61,365 nt of DNA from Aeromonas rivipollensis (GCF_010974825.1 NZ_JAAILA010000019.1:1-61365), one strand, 5' to 3'. Numbered from the stretch's first letter, positions 1 to 8,784 are shown. The notes: generated from the letters alone by a model not told the origin. Made by a program: numbers and translations.

Positions 1-458
1 GGTTTCGGGTTTGAATTGAGCAGTAAATGAGGGACTTAATCTTGTCATTGAACACCTCAAGGAATGGTGGCGACTGTACAACCTAAAATGGTGGCCGGGA
101 GGATTAGACCACTACATGTGGACTTTATAGCGGGCAATGCTGGCAAGGTCTTTGTCAAGCCGAAGCCTAGAACCCGCGGATGGAACCGAGTGATCCAGGA
201 TCTGATAGACGAGACGGCCAAGGCTAAAACCATTTTTATAGGGCGTGCGGCTGGCCAATCCACATCTGCTATGCGAGGGAATGGCGTATTGTTCTGTTCG
301 CAGGCAGGTCACTCCAGTTTCTCCCTGTTTGGCGGAGGCGATGATGGCGCGGCCAACAATGTCGACAAAACACCAAATGTACCAGCCGAGTGGAATGGCG
401 ATGACAACGGTGGTGGGATATCAATCATCGAGTTTGTGGTGGAACAAGGAGAAGGCTA
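1..458. other. Unassigned sequence upstream of the hsdR remnant
   Basis: No recognisable gene. An open frame at 64-459 (+) would end four bases into the start region of the hsdR remnant (its TAA shares an A with the ATG at 459), which is operon-like spacing, but its translation matches no family I know and overlapping frames are equally open. It may be a decayed upstream hsd gene or other mobile-element debris. Confidence 0.3.
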
Positions 459-1003
459 ATGGTTTTTTTATCCAAGGCCTCGGTGGAACTGGCATTACTG
501 GAACAGTTGGGAGAGTTGGAATACAGCATCGCACGCTAGGAGGTCATCGGCCCTGATGGACATCGATCAGAGCGCGAGAGTCACGATGAGAGCGTCCTCA
601 AGGAACGACTCTAAGACGCTGTCGCACGTCTGAGCCCTAGCCTACCACTGGAGAGGTCAAGCAGGACTCCTTGTGCCGCGTGATGCAATCCGAACTGTCA
701 TCGTTGCTCGAAAACCGCCGCATCCACAAGCTGATGACAGAAGGTGTGTACGTCCAGCACTACGTGAACAACTGCACTGTGACTGCTGGCAAGACAGCGC
801 TCATCAACGTTGAGCAACCGGAGCAGAACGACTTGCTGGCGGTAAGCCAGTTTGTGGTGATCTGCAGTCAGAATAACCGGCAGCCCGATGTGGCGGTGTT
901 CATAAATGGCTTGCTGCTGGCCATGTTCAACCAGTTGCAGACTTACAAGAATCAGATTCCAGGGTTGTTCAAAACCGACGAGATAAGAGATAACGCTCAT
1001 TAA
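459..1003 (+). pseudogene. hsdR: Decayed type I restriction enzyme R subunit (HsdR) N-terminal fragment
   Basis: The N-terminal portion of an HsdR restriction/translocase subunit is readable across frames. From the ATG at 459, behind an AAGGAG-type site, the frame gives a typical HsdR start (ASVELALLEQLGEL, then EVIGPDGH, then DAVARLSPSLPLE) broken by in-frame TAG and TAA stops. It then shifts frame near 680 into NRRIHKLMTEGV, QNDLLAVSQFVV, RQPDVAVFING and AFNQLQTYKNQIP-like text. The segment that normally carries the nuclease-proximal ELK stretch between FVNG and FNQLQTYK is deleted. Everything after residue ~180 of a normal subunit of roughly 1000 aa is missing. No hsdM or hsdS is visible. 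It is a pseudogene pointing toward tRNA-Ser. Confidence 0.8.
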
Positions 1004-1177
1004 GCTACGTGGGAGGTGGGCGTTATCCCTATCTAGATAGCACATGATGATCGCTCTTGTCCCGTAGGTGACAACCCGTGAATCATCGACCACATTGTCC
1101 AACAGGGTACGAGATAGTTCCGTACCAGCCAACATCAGATGGCATAGTGGATGGCATATCAAAAATAACGCATAAAG

Positions 1178-1210
1178 AAAAAGCCCAAGCAATTCAATTG
1201 CTTGGGCTTA
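1178..1210 (-). terminator. Terminator of tRNA-Ser
   Basis: A perfect inverted repeat (AAGCCCAAGCAATT / AATTGCTTGGGCTT, 1181-1209) is followed by a T-rich tract when read on the minus strand. It sits just downstream of the tRNA-Ser 3' end. Confidence 0.85.
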
Positions 1211-1215
1211 TCATT

Positions 1216-1303
1216 TGGCGGTGAGGGAGGGATTCGAACCCTCGATACGTTGCCGTATACACACTTTCCAGGCGTGCTCCTTCAGCCACTCGGACACCTC
1301 ACC
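1216..1303 (-). tRNA. tRNA-Ser (anticodon GGA)
   Basis: This is an 88-nt class II tRNA with an encoded CCA. The GGTGAGG/CCTCACC acceptor stem, the long variable arm typical of tRNA-Ser, the GGTTCGAATCC T-arm and the GGA anticodon are all visible on the minus strand. The decayed hsdR lies beyond its 3' end, the usual side for integration of islands that use a tRNA gene as attachment site, although no second att copy is seen inside the window. Confidence 0.95.
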
Positions 1304-1485
1304 AAATTTTTGACTGCCGTTTAACGTGTTCAATCGCCACGTGGTTCGTTGCGCTGCTGCGCTGGAACGGGGCGTAATGTAAGGGATAGGAGCAAGCCGG
1401 TCAATCTCATTTTTCATCTTTTGCTATCGTTTGCTCAATTTGCGAACCAACTGACCAAAAAGATGCCGTTTCCTATCCCTTTACG

Positions 1486-3222
1486 TCAATTTTCAATCGC
1501 TTCGTGCAAATGTTCCCCTCTGATAGCCTCCTCCAGCGAGCCGTAGAACTCCAGCTCACCCGGGACAGGACGCACTTTGGCCCGCGCCAGGGTCTTGAGG
1601 GGCTGGAACTGCAACTCGGCCACCTTCAGCTGGACGCCCGACTTGGCCATGCGCCTGGCAAATTGCTGGAAGGCAGAGAGCCCGCCGGCGTCCAGGATGG
1701 AGACGGCCTCCATCTGCAGGATCAGCGCCTTGTGCTCCCCAACCTGGGCCAGCAGCTCCTCGAAGACCCGCTCGGCGGCGGCAAAGAACAGGGGACCGTT
1801 GATCTTGTAGAGCAGGGTCTGCGCCGGCACTTCGCTGGCATATCGACCGTGCTCGGCCAGGTTGTGCAGTCGGGTCATCTTGGCGATTTCACGCATGAAC
1901 AGCAGGGACGCCAGGATCACCCCGAAGGTGATGGCGATGACCATGTCGAAGATGACGGTGAGGGACAGGCAGACCAGCAGCACCAGCACATCCGAGCGGG
2001 GCGCCCGGCGCACCAGATCCACCACCTTGTGAGCCTCGCTCATGTTCCAGGCCACCAGCAGCAGCAGGGCAGCCATGGCGGAGAGCGGCAGCCAGGAGAG
2101 CCAGGGGGCCAGCACCAGAATGGCGGCCAGCACCACCAGCGCATGGACTATGCCGGAGATGGGCGAGGTGGCCCCCGCCCGCACGTTGGCGGCGGAGCGG
2201 GCGATGGCGGCCGTCGCCGTGATGCCGCCGAAGAAGGGGGCCAGTATGTTGCCAAGCCCCTGCCCCACCAGCTCGCCGTTGGAGCTGTGCTTGCGCCCCG
2301 TCATGCCGTCCAGCACCACGGCGCAGAGCAGGGATTCAATGGCTCCCAGCATGGCCATGGAGAAGGCGGCGGGCAGCAGCCGTTCTATGGCCGCCAAATC
2401 CCAGACCACGGGGGCGCCGTCCGGCCCGGGCAGGGCCCAGGGCATCACCAGGGTCGGCGCTATGGGGGGTATCCCCATGCCCTGAGTGCCATCGGCCAGG
2501 GTATAGCTGAACTTGCTGCCTATGGTGGCCACGTCCACGCCCAGGGCGTGCAGGCCGACCCCCAGGCCTACCCCCACCAGCACGGCCGGCAGGTGACCCG
2601 GCACCGGCAGCCGCAATCTTGGCCAGAGCAGCAGCACCGCCAGGGTGGCCACCCCCACCAGGGTATCACCCCACTGCCAGCTGGGCAGGGCATGGGCCAG
2701 CGCCTGCACCTTGCCGACATAGGTTTCCGGCATCTCGGGAACGTGCAGGCCGAAGAAGTCCTTGATCTGCAAGGTGGCGATCACGATGGCGATGCCGCCG
2801 GTGAAGCCCAGGGTCACCGAGGGCGGAATGTATTCGATGAGGCGACCGAGGCGCGCCATCCCCATGGCCACCAGGAAGAAGCCGGAGATGAGGGTCGCCA
2901 TCAAGAGGCCCCCCACCCCGAATTGCTGGGCCACCGGATAGAGGATCACCACAAAGGCGGCGGTCGGCCCCGAGATGGAGAAGCGCGAGCCCCCCGTCAC
3001 GGCGATGACGATGCCGGCGATGATGGCGGTGTAGAGGCCGTGCTGGGGCGGCACCCCGCTGGCGATGGCCAGCGCCATGGCGAGCGGAATGGCGATGATG
3101 CCGACCGTGATGCCGGCGATGAGGTCGCGGCCGAAGCGCGCCACGCTATAGGGTTCATCGATGCAGGATTGGCGCAATGCGATAGCCAGCTTCACGCCTT
3201 GTAAGGAAGCTTGATTGTGCAT
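1486..3222 (-). CDS. dauA: SulP-family anion transporter with STAS domain (DauA/YchM-like)
   Basis: An inner-membrane SLC26/SulP transporter of 578 aa, close in length to E. coli DauA (a C4-dicarboxylate/anion transporter). After a short cytoplasmic start it has the SulP signature region ([37 protein letters not shown]), about a dozen hydrophobic helices, and a C-terminal STAS domain with [13 protein letters not shown], the anti-sigma-antagonist-like loop. The frame could extend to a TTG at 3252, but neither site has a convincing ribosome-binding site, so I chose the ATG at 3222. The gene is transcribed toward tRNA-Ser and appears monocistronic. The substrate cannot be settled from sequence: sulfate, bicarbonate and dicarboxylates are all possible for this family. 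Confidence 0.88.
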   Translation of the reverse strand: MHNQASLQGVKLAIALRQSCIDEPYSVARFGRDLIAGITVGIIAIPLAMALAIASGVPPQHGLYTAIIAGIVIAVTGGSRFSISGPTAAFVVILYPVAQQFGVGGLLMATLISGFFLVAMGMARLGRLIEYIPPSVTLGFTGGIAIVIATLQIKDFFGLHVPEMPETYVGKVQALAHALPSWQWGDTLVGVATLAVLLLWPRLRLPVPGHLPAVLVGVGLGVGLHALGVDVATIGSKFSYTLADGTQGMGIPPIAPTLVMPWALPGPDGAPVVWDLAAIERLLPAAFSMAMLGAIESLLCAVVLDGMTGRKHSSNGELVGQGLGNILAPFFGGITATAAIARSAANVRAGATSPISGIVHALVVLAAILVLAPWLSWLPLSAMAALLLLVAWNMSEAHKVVDLVRRAPRSDVLVLLVCLSLTVIFDMVIAITFGVILASLLFMREIAKMTRLHNLAEHGRYASEVPAQTLLYKINGPLFFAAAERVFEELLAQVGEHKALILQMEAVSILDAGGLSAFQQFARRMAKSGVQLKVAELQFQPLKTLARAKVRPVPGELEFYGSLEEAIRGEHLHEAIEN

Positions 3223-3722
3223 GTCTAGGGTAATACCAGAAGAGGGAGACAAAGGCCGGAGTGAACCGGCACCCGATCATCATCAAGGGCCGGCAGAGCT
3301 GTCGACGCGGCGATGGTATCCAGAGCAACCATACCCGAGCCGGCCCGATAATTCGATGGGCAGGATCAAGAAATGGCCATTACCCTGCATTATTGTCATC
3401 GATAGCTCGCATATCGCCGATTTTCCCAGCCATCCCTGCAGTTATTTGCTCATCGCGAATCAGCATCTTCCCCGCATCCCCCTCCCAACGCCTCAGAGGC
3501 AAGTCCATCGGCAATCGGTATATCGCCGATATGCATCACCTCCCCCCTCCATGATCGGCTCATCCATTGCCTGCCCCCTCCAGGCCGGGGCACGCCTTCA
3601 CGGCCAGCTCAACCGTGGCCGCAGGCAGGGCACCTCAAGCTGCTGATTGTGCTGAAAATAGTCCACAGCGCCCAAGTTTTGGGCAAACGGGCCGAAAAGC
3701 CATTTTTCCGTGGAATGGCGGG
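3223..3722. other. Intergenic region with two related short palindromes
   Basis: About 500 bp without a convincing gene; the open frames here lack start signals and family resemblance. It contains ATCGCCGAT at about 3413-3421 and a perfect 13-mer inverted repeat, ATATCGCCGATAT, at 3520-3532. The shared core suggests binding sites for one regulator, perhaps acting on the SulP gene transcribed leftward. Confidence 0.4.
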
Positions 3723-3751
3723 TTGACACCCGTCCGAGGGATCATTAATAT
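3723..3751 (+). promoter_or_regulatory. Sigma-70 promoter of the tRNA-Asn pair
   Basis: TTGACA at 3723-3728 and TAATAT at 3746-3751 are separated by exactly 17 bp and followed by a GC-rich discriminator, the pattern of strong, stringently controlled stable-RNA promoters. The first tRNA begins 28 bp downstream. Confidence 0.85.
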
Positions 3752-3778
3752 CCGCTCCGTCTCGACGAGACAGGCAAT

Positions 3779-3854
3779 TCCTCCTTAGTTCAGTCGGTAG
3801 AACGGCGGACTGTTAATCCGTATGTCACTGGTTCAAGTCCAGTAGGAGGAGCCA
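3779..3854 (+). tRNA. tRNA-Asn (anticodon GTT), copy 1
   Basis: A 76-nt tRNA with encoded CCA, acceptor stem TCCTCCT/AGGAGGA, anticodon GTT and a standard T-arm. It shares its D-arm and anticodon arm exactly with the next copy and is co-transcribed with it. Confidence 0.97.
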
Positions 3855-3856
3855 AT

Positions 3857-3932
3857 TCCCTCGTAGTTCAGTCGGTAGAACGGCGGACTGTTAATCCGTA
3901 TGTCACAGGTTCAAGTCCTGTCGAGGGAGCCA
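3857..3932 (+). tRNA. tRNA-Asn (anticodon GTT), copy 2
   Basis: A 76-nt tRNA with encoded CCA, acceptor stem TCCCTCG/CGAGGGA and anticodon GTT. It starts two bases after copy 1 and differs from it mainly by compensated changes in the acceptor and T stems. Confidence 0.97.
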
Positions 3933-3939
3933 TCTTCTA

Positions 3940-3968
3940 AAGCCCAGTCTCAGGACTGGGCTTTTTCG
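3940..3968 (+). terminator. Terminator of the tRNA-Asn operon
   Basis: The hairpin AGCCCAGTC-TCA-GGACTGGGCT is followed by TTTTT immediately after the second tRNA. Confidence 0.9.
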
Positions 3969-4143
3969 TTTCCCCTGCCCCAGCGCGGGGCAAGGCGAAG
4001 CTGCGCGGCCTCCCCTCCCTATCCGCCTCTGCTCATCGCGCCTGGGGCGCTGCCACAAGATGACGCAGGACTACCCTCTCTGGGGTACCAGTCTGGTGCA
4101 GCGTCCTTTCCCCTTTGATGACAACGCACTCATCCTTCTGATT

Positions 4144-4165
4144 TATCAGTATAAAATTACTGATA
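4144..4165. promoter_or_regulatory. Palindromic operator-like site upstream of the ATP-grasp/Anbu operon
   Basis: TATCAGTA and TACTGATA form a perfect 8-bp inverted repeat around a 6-bp AT spacer. It ends 27 bp before the sigma-54 -24 element, so it may bind an activator or repressor of this operon. The identity of the regulator is not known. Confidence 0.5.
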
Positions 4166-4191
4166 TCGGCCTTCATAGCGACTCAGTTGAC

Positions 4192-4207
4192 TGGCACAGC
4201 CCTTGCA
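4192..4207 (+). promoter_or_regulatory. Sigma-54 (RpoN) -24/-12 promoter
   Basis: TGGCAC-N5-TTGCA (4192-4207), preceded by C and followed by A, matches the RpoN consensus at every core base. Transcription would start near 4219, placing the AAGGAG ribosome-binding site (4231-4236) and the ATG at 4243 at sensible distances. It implies control by a nitrogen- or stress-responsive enhancer-binding protein. Confidence 0.8.
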
Positions 4208-4242
4208 ATTCCTGACCTCAGGGACGTCACAAGGAGTTGCCT

Positions 4243-5679
4243 ATGCTACCCATCAAGCCGCCCGGACCCGGTTGCTACGACGAGATGTTGCTCGCCAACA
4301 ACCAGTTTCGCGATCACTACCACGCCTACCTGGCGTGGCTGCACCAAACCGACGAGAAGAGCATAGAACGCAAGCGTGAGGAGGCCGATCTACTGTTTCA
4401 CCGGGTCGGCATCACCTTCAACGTCTATGGGGATGGCGATGGCGCCGAGCGCCTTATCCCGTTCGACAGCATTCCCCGCATCATTCCCGCCCAGGAGTGG
4501 CAGCATCTGGACAAGGGGATCCGCCAGCGCGTCACCGCCCTCAACGCCTTCCTGCACGACATCTATCACGATCAGCGCATCCTGAAGGCGGGGGTGATCC
4601 CGGCCGCCCAGATCCTCACCAATGCCCAGTACCAGCCCTGCATGCAGGGGGTCGACCTGCACCGCAACACCTATGTCCACATCACAGGGGTCGACATCAT
4701 CCGCAACAGCGACGGTGACTACTACGTGCTGGAGGACAATCTGCGCACCCCCTCCGGGGTCTCCTACATGCTGGAGAACCGCAAGATGATGATGCGCCTC
4801 TTCCCGGAGCTGTTTCACAACCAGCCCATAGCGCCGGTGGAGCGCTACCCGGCTCTCTTGCTGCAGACCCTGCGCGAGAGCAGCCCGGTGGACAACCCCT
4901 GCGTGGTGGTGATGACCCCGGGCCGCTTCAACAGCGCCTACTTCGAGCACAGCTTCCTCGCCCAGCAGATGGGGGTGGAGCTGGTGGAGAGCGCGGATCT
5001 GGTGGTCAAGGATGGTCAGGTTCTGATGCGCACCACCACTGGGCTGAAACGGGTGGATGTCATCTATCGCCGCATCGACGACGACTACCTGGATCCCCTG
5101 GCCTTCAACCCGGACTCTCTCATAGGCGTGCCGGGCCTGCTCTCTGTCTATCGCGCCGGCGGCGTGGTGCTGGCCAATGCCATCGGCACCGGGGTGGCCG
5201 ATGACAAGTCAATCTACCCCTATGTGCCGGAGATGATCCGCTTCTACCTGGGGGAGGAGCCCATCCTCAACAACGTCCCCACCTGGCAGTGCCGGGAACC
5301 CGATGCCCTGGCCTATGTGCTGGCGCACCTGGAGGAGCTGGTGGTCAAGGAGGTCCATGGCGCCGGCGGCTACGGCATGCTGATCGGCCCCTGCGCCAGC
5401 CGCGAGGAGCTGGCCCGTTTTCGCGAGCTGCTCAAGGCTAGGCCCGACAACTACATAGCCCAGCCCACCCTCTCCCTGTCTACTTGCCCCACCTTCGTCG
5501 AGGCGGGCATAGCCCCCCGCCACATCGACCTGCGTCCCTTCGTGCTCACCGGCCAGGAGCTGCGCCTGGTGCCGGGCGGCCTGACCCGGGTCGCCCTCAC
5601 CGAGGGCTCCCTGGTGGTGAACTCCTCCCAGGGCGGCGGCACCAAGGACACCTGGGTCATGGAGGGCAACCCATGCTGA
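4243..5679 (+). CDS. Circularly permuted ATP-grasp family protein (type 2)
   Basis: A 478-aa predicted ATP-dependent carboxylate-amine/thiol ligase of the circularly permuted ATP-grasp class (DUF404/DUF407). Visible motifs are VLEDNLRTPSGVSYM around residues 163-177 and the VVKEVHGAGGYGM glycine-rich loop from about residue 367, with basic and acidic ATP/Mg-binding positions. AAGGAG lies six bases before the ATG at 4243, so I rejected the in-frame TTG at 4237. It is the first gene of a sigma-54-driven operon and its end overlaps the alpha-E gene by 7 bp. Comparative genomics has linked this family with alpha-E, transglutaminase and Anbu proteins in a proposed peptide synthesis or modification pathway. 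The substrate is unknown. Confidence 0.88.
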   Translation: MLPIKPPGPGCYDEMLLANNQFRDHYHAYLAWLHQTDEKSIERKREEADLLFHRVGITFNVYGDGDGAERLIPFDSIPRIIPAQEWQHLDKGIRQRVTALNAFLHDIYHDQRILKAGVIPAAQILTNAQYQPCMQGVDLHRNTYVHITGVDIIRNSDGDYYVLEDNLRTPSGVSYMLENRKMMMRLFPELFHNQPIAPVERYPALLLQTLRESSPVDNPCVVVMTPGRFNSAYFEHSFLAQQMGVELVESADLVVKDGQVLMRTTTGLKRVDVIYRRIDDDYLDPLAFNPDSLIGVPGLLSVYRAGGVVLANAIGTGVADDKSIYPYVPEMIRFYLGEEPILNNVPTWQCREPDALAYVLAHLEELVVKEVHGAGGYGMLIGPCASREELARFRELLKARPDNYIAQPTLSLSTCPTFVEAGIAPRHIDLRPFVLTGQELRLVPGGLTRVALTEGSLVVNSSQGGGTKDTWVMEGNPC

Positions 5680-6599
5680 GCCGCACCGCAAGCGAACTCT
5701 ACTGGATGTCCCGCCACCTGGAGCGGGCGGAGAACACGGCGCGCATGCTGGACGTCACCCAGACCATGTCGCTGATGCCCTCCATCGACGCCGATCACAG
5801 CGAGCTGCTGGCCCCCCTCACCATCAGCGGCACCCACGAACCTTTCCTCGCCCGCTACGGCCAGGTGAACATGGAGAACCTGCTGCAATTTTTCTGCTTC
5901 GACGAGGAGAACCCGAGCAGCATCTTCAGTTGCCTGCGCATGGCCAGGGACAATGCCCACGGGGTGCGCGGCAAGATCCCGGGAGAGGTGTGGGAGAGCA
6001 TCAACGCCGCCTGGATAGAGATACGCAGGCGCCGCAAGGCGGGCCTGTCCAGCGGCCAGGCACAGGAGTTCTTCGACTGGATCAAGGAGCGATCCCACCA
6101 GTTCCGTGGCGCCACCTACGGCACCATGATGCGGGGGGACGTGCTCTGGTTCCTGCGCCTTGGCACCTTCATCGAGCGAGCCGACAACACGGCGCGCATC
6201 CTTACCGTCAAGTATCAGGTGATCCGGGAGGACGAGGACAGCGTGCGCGAGTTCTACCGCTGGAACGCCCTGCTGCGCTCGGTGGGGGCCTACGAGGCGC
6301 ACCAGACCCTCTACAAGACCCTCTCCCACGCCTCCATCGCCGAGCTGCTGATCCTGCGCAACGAGGTGCCGCGCTCCCTGCGGGCCTGCCTCGACGAGAT
6401 GGAGCACATCCTGGCCCAGATCGAAGGCAACGCCGGCCAGGCGCCGCGCCGCCTCACCACCATACTCAACGCCCATCTGACCTATGGCGCCATCGAGGAT
6501 GTGTTCGCCCTCGGCATGCAGGCGTACCTGAGGGACTTTCTCAGCGACATCGGCGCCATCGGCCAGAGCATCCACGCCGCCTACCTGGAGGTATTATGA
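5673..6599 (+). CDS. Alpha-E domain-containing protein (DUF403)
   Basis: A 308-aa all-helical protein of the alpha-E family, which nearly always accompanies the circularly permuted ATP-grasp ligase. The family's repeated motif appears twice: SELYWMSRHLERAENTARML at the N-terminus and FLRLGTFIERADNTARIL from about residue 160, suggesting an internal duplication. The start ATG at 5673 lies inside the end of the ATP-grasp gene, and the stop overlaps the next start (ATGA at 6596), indicating translational coupling. No catalytic role is established for the family. A partner or scaffold function with the ligase is an inference from strict neighbourhood. Confidence 0.87.
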   Translation: MLSRTASELYWMSRHLERAENTARMLDVTQTMSLMPSIDADHSELLAPLTISGTHEPFLARYGQVNMENLLQFFCFDEENPSSIFSCLRMARDNAHGVRGKIPGEVWESINAAWIEIRRRRKAGLSSGQAQEFFDWIKERSHQFRGATYGTMMRGDVLWFLRLGTFIERADNTARILTVKYQVIREDEDSVREFYRWNALLRSVGAYEAHQTLYKTLSHASIAELLILRNEVPRSLRACLDEMEHILAQIEGNAGQAPRRLTTILNAHLTYGAIEDVFALGMQAYLRDFLSDIGAIGQSIHAAYLEVL

Positions 6600-7396
6600 G
6601 ACTCATCATCGATCACCAGACTCGCTACCACTATGCCGACGTGGTGCGCCGCAGCACCCAGTACCTGCGCCTGACCCCCCACAGCACGGCCCGCCAGCAG
6701 ATCCTCTCCTGGCAGCTGGAGCTGCCCGGCGAAGCCACCTGCACCACGGACGGTTACGGCAACATACTGCATGTGCTGAGCCTGGAGTCCCCCCACGAGG
6801 GGATCCTCATCCGCGCCCGTGGCGAGGTGGAGATCCGCGACGATGCACAGGAGGACGAAGAGCACTCCCTCATCTCTCCCCTGAGCTACCTGAGGCCCAC
6901 CACCCTCACCTGCCCAAGCGAGGCCCTGCGCGCCCTGGCGCAGGAGTGCCTGCCCTCCGAGCCGACCCAGGCCGACCTGCAGGGCCTGATGGCGCGCATC
7001 CTGGCCCGCATGCCCTATCAGCCGGGCAGCACGGACGCCACCTTCAGCGCCGACGAGGCCCTCGCCTCGGGCAGCGGCGTCTGTCAGGACCACACCCATG
7101 TCTTCCTGGCCTGCTGCCGCCACGCCGGTCTGCCGGCCAGGTACGTGAGCGGTTACCTCTACAGCCAGGACAGCAGCCACGTGGCGATGCACGCCTGGGC
7201 CGAGGTGTGGATTGAGGCGCGCTGGCACACCTTCGATGTCACCAACCTCACCTGCTCCGCCAACGAACACCTCAAGCTGGCGGTCGGCATGGACTACCTG
7301 GATGCCTGCCCGGTGCGCGGTGTGCGCTACGGCGGCGGCTGCGAGCAGTTGCAGAGCCAGGCGCGGGTCACCCGCCTGGATGGGCAGCAGCAATGA
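6596..7396 (+). CDS. Transglutaminase-like cysteine protease/transferase
   Basis: A 266-aa protein with a beta-rich N-terminal region of the bacterial transglutaminase type (RLIIDHQTRYHYADVV, then YLRLTP) and a transglutaminase core. The catalytic triad is visible as Cys163 in SGVCQDHTH, His199 in MHAWAEVW and Asp214 in WHTFDVTN. It has no signal peptide, so it is cytoplasmic. It starts at the ATGA overlap with the alpha-E gene and is followed after 31 bp by the Anbu peptidase. In this operon it could cleave or crosslink amide bonds in the product of the ATP-grasp ligase. This is inference; the triad is seen directly. Confidence 0.88.
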   Translation: MRLIIDHQTRYHYADVVRRSTQYLRLTPHSTARQQILSWQLELPGEATCTTDGYGNILHVLSLESPHEGILIRARGEVEIRDDAQEDEEHSLISPLSYLRPTTLTCPSEALRALAQECLPSEPTQADLQGLMARILARMPYQPGSTDATFSADEALASGSGVCQDHTHVFLACCRHAGLPARYVSGYLYSQDSSHVAMHAWAEVWIEARWHTFDVTNLTCSANEHLKLAVGMDYLDACPVRGVRYGGGCEQLQSQARVTRLDGQQQ

Positions 7397-7427
7397 GGGC
7401 CCAGGAAGTGCTGGCGGGAGCGCGGCC

Positions 7428-8129
7428 ATGACCTATTGCGTCGCCATGTGCCTGCAAGATGGCATCGTCTTCGCCTCCGACTCGCGCACCAATGCGGGGG
7501 TGGACCACATCGCCACCTTCCGCAAGCTGCACCTCTTCACCCAGGAGGACAGGGTGATAGTGCTGCAAAGCGCCGGCAACCTGGCCACCACCCAGAGTGT
7601 CATCAGCCTGCTGACGGAGGGGACGGGTCTGCTCAGCCTCCCCAGCCTGTACGAGGTCGCGGCCCTCATAGGCCAGACCATACGCACCGTCATCAGCCGG
7701 GATGGGGGCCAGCAGCAGGGGCATGTCAACTTCGGCTGCAACATACTGCTGGGGGGCCAGATCCGGGGGGAGCGCCACCGCCTGTTCCACATCTATCCGG
7801 AGGGCAACTTCATCGAGGCGGGCCCGGACACCCCCTACTTCCAGATTGGTGAGAGCAAGTACGGCAAGCCCATCATAGATCGCATCATCCAGTACGAGAC
7901 GCCGCTCCAGACCGCCATGCAGTGCGCCCTCATCTCCATCGACTCGACCCTGCGCAGCAACCTCTCGGTGGGCCTGCCCCTGGATGCGCTCGTCTATTCC
8001 GAGGGGAGCTTCTCGGCGGCACAGCTGCACCGCATCACAGAGCAGAATCCCCACTTCCAGGCCCTGCGCAAGGCCTGGGGCGAGGGGTTGCAGCGGCTGT
8101 TTCGAGATCTCCCCCCCTTCCCCCTCTGA
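7428..8129 (+). CDS. Anbu-type proteasome-like peptidase
   Basis: A 233-aa Ntn-hydrolase of the 20S proteasome/HslV superfamily, Anbu (ancestral beta subunit) branch. Translation from the ATG at 7428 places a Thr directly after Met, so Met removal would expose a catalytic Thr1. Counting from that Thr, Asp17 (ASDSRTNAG) and Lys32 (FRKLHLF) occupy the positions expected for proteasome catalysis. There is no propeptide, as in HslV/Anbu. It is the last gene of the ATP-grasp/alpha-E/transglutaminase operon. No HslU-like unfoldase is adjacent, so it may act on small peptides or on the pathway product. The open frame runs further upstream, but only this start gives the N-terminal Thr. Confidence 0.9.
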   Translation: MTYCVAMCLQDGIVFASDSRTNAGVDHIATFRKLHLFTQEDRVIVLQSAGNLATTQSVISLLTEGTGLLSLPSLYEVAALIGQTIRTVISRDGGQQQGHVNFGCNILLGGQIRGERHRLFHIYPEGNFIEAGPDTPYFQIGESKYGKPIIDRIIQYETPLQTAMQCALISIDSTLRSNLSVGLPLDALVYSEGSFSAAQLHRITEQNPHFQALRKAWGEGLQRLFRDLPPFPL

Positions 8130-8216
8130 ACGGGCGAGGGAGCGCCATGGCGCTTTCCCGCCCCCCTCTTTCCAGATATTCTGGCTGCCATTCGCTTCCC
8201 TCTCGATGGAGTCCCC

Positions 8217-8702
8217 ATGCGCCGCTTCAACTTCATGCTCAACGGCAGCCGGCTGATGATGTTCCCCTTCTATGTCTGCATCCTGGTGTGCGTCGCCCTC
8301 TTGATGGTGAAATTTGCCATGCAGCTCTATGTGCTGTGCCGCGACATCATCGAGATCGACTATCTGGATCTCATCACAGGGGTGCTCACCCTGGTGGACT
8401 TCGTGCTGGTGGCCCAGATGCTGATCCTGGTGGCCATCTGCGGCTATGTGCAGTTCATCAAGACCCCGGAGCAGCGGGCGGCCCTGGGGGACAACTGGCT
8501 CAGCAAGATCAACTTCGCCTCCCTCAAACTCATCGTCATCAACTCCCTGGTGACCATAGCCGGGATCGAAGTGCTCAAGGCCTTCCTGGAAGATGGCACC
8601 GGCAACGAGATAGAGATGAAGTGGTCTGTCATCGTCTTCCTGGCCTTCTCCACCGCCGCCCTCATCTACGCCATCACGGAGCGGCTGGCTGATCACAAGT
8701 GA
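8217..8702 (+). CDS. yqhA: UPF0114 family inner-membrane protein YqhA
   Basis: A 161-aa polytopic membrane protein with the UPF0114/YqhA layout: four hydrophobic segments (about residues 15-40, 58-82, 107-125 and 137-155) and the conserved LNGSRLMMFPFYV and LTLVDFVLVAQM stretches. The function is not established in this family. It stands between the Anbu operon (87 bp gap) and the Fur-box-preceded cytochrome/FTR1 unit (122 bp gap), so it is probably transcribed separately. Confidence 0.85.
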   Translation: MRRFNFMLNGSRLMMFPFYVCILVCVALLMVKFAMQLYVLCRDIIEIDYLDLITGVLTLVDFVLVAQMLILVAICGYVQFIKTPEQRAALGDNWLSKINFASLKLIVINSLVTIAGIEVLKAFLEDGTGNEIEMKWSVIVFLAFSTAALIYAITERLADHK

Positions 8703-8747
8703 CCCGGCCCTGATTTCATTCAGGATCTATTCATCAGTGGCCGAATT

Positions 8748-8784
8748 GATAACTCTTTTCATTACCCTTACCCCATTGTAAACT
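8748..8784 (+). promoter_or_regulatory. Candidate Fur box overlapping a sigma-70 promoter
   Basis: The 19 bases from 8748 (GATAACTCTTTTCATTACC) agree with the Fur consensus at 13 positions by hand alignment. They overlap a -35 like TTTTCA (8756-8761), which sits 17 bp from TAAACT (8779-8784). This is the arrangement for iron repression of the downstream cytochrome/FTR1 genes. Confidence 0.55.

Noticed and set aside
1504..3204. Long plus-strand open frame opposite the SulP gene
   Set aside because: Gln/His/Gly-rich translation typical of the antisense of a GC-rich membrane-protein gene, with no start signal.
3215..3646. Open frames in the dauA-tRNA gap
   Set aside because: No ribosome-binding site, no family resemblance and mixed composition; treated as intergenic.
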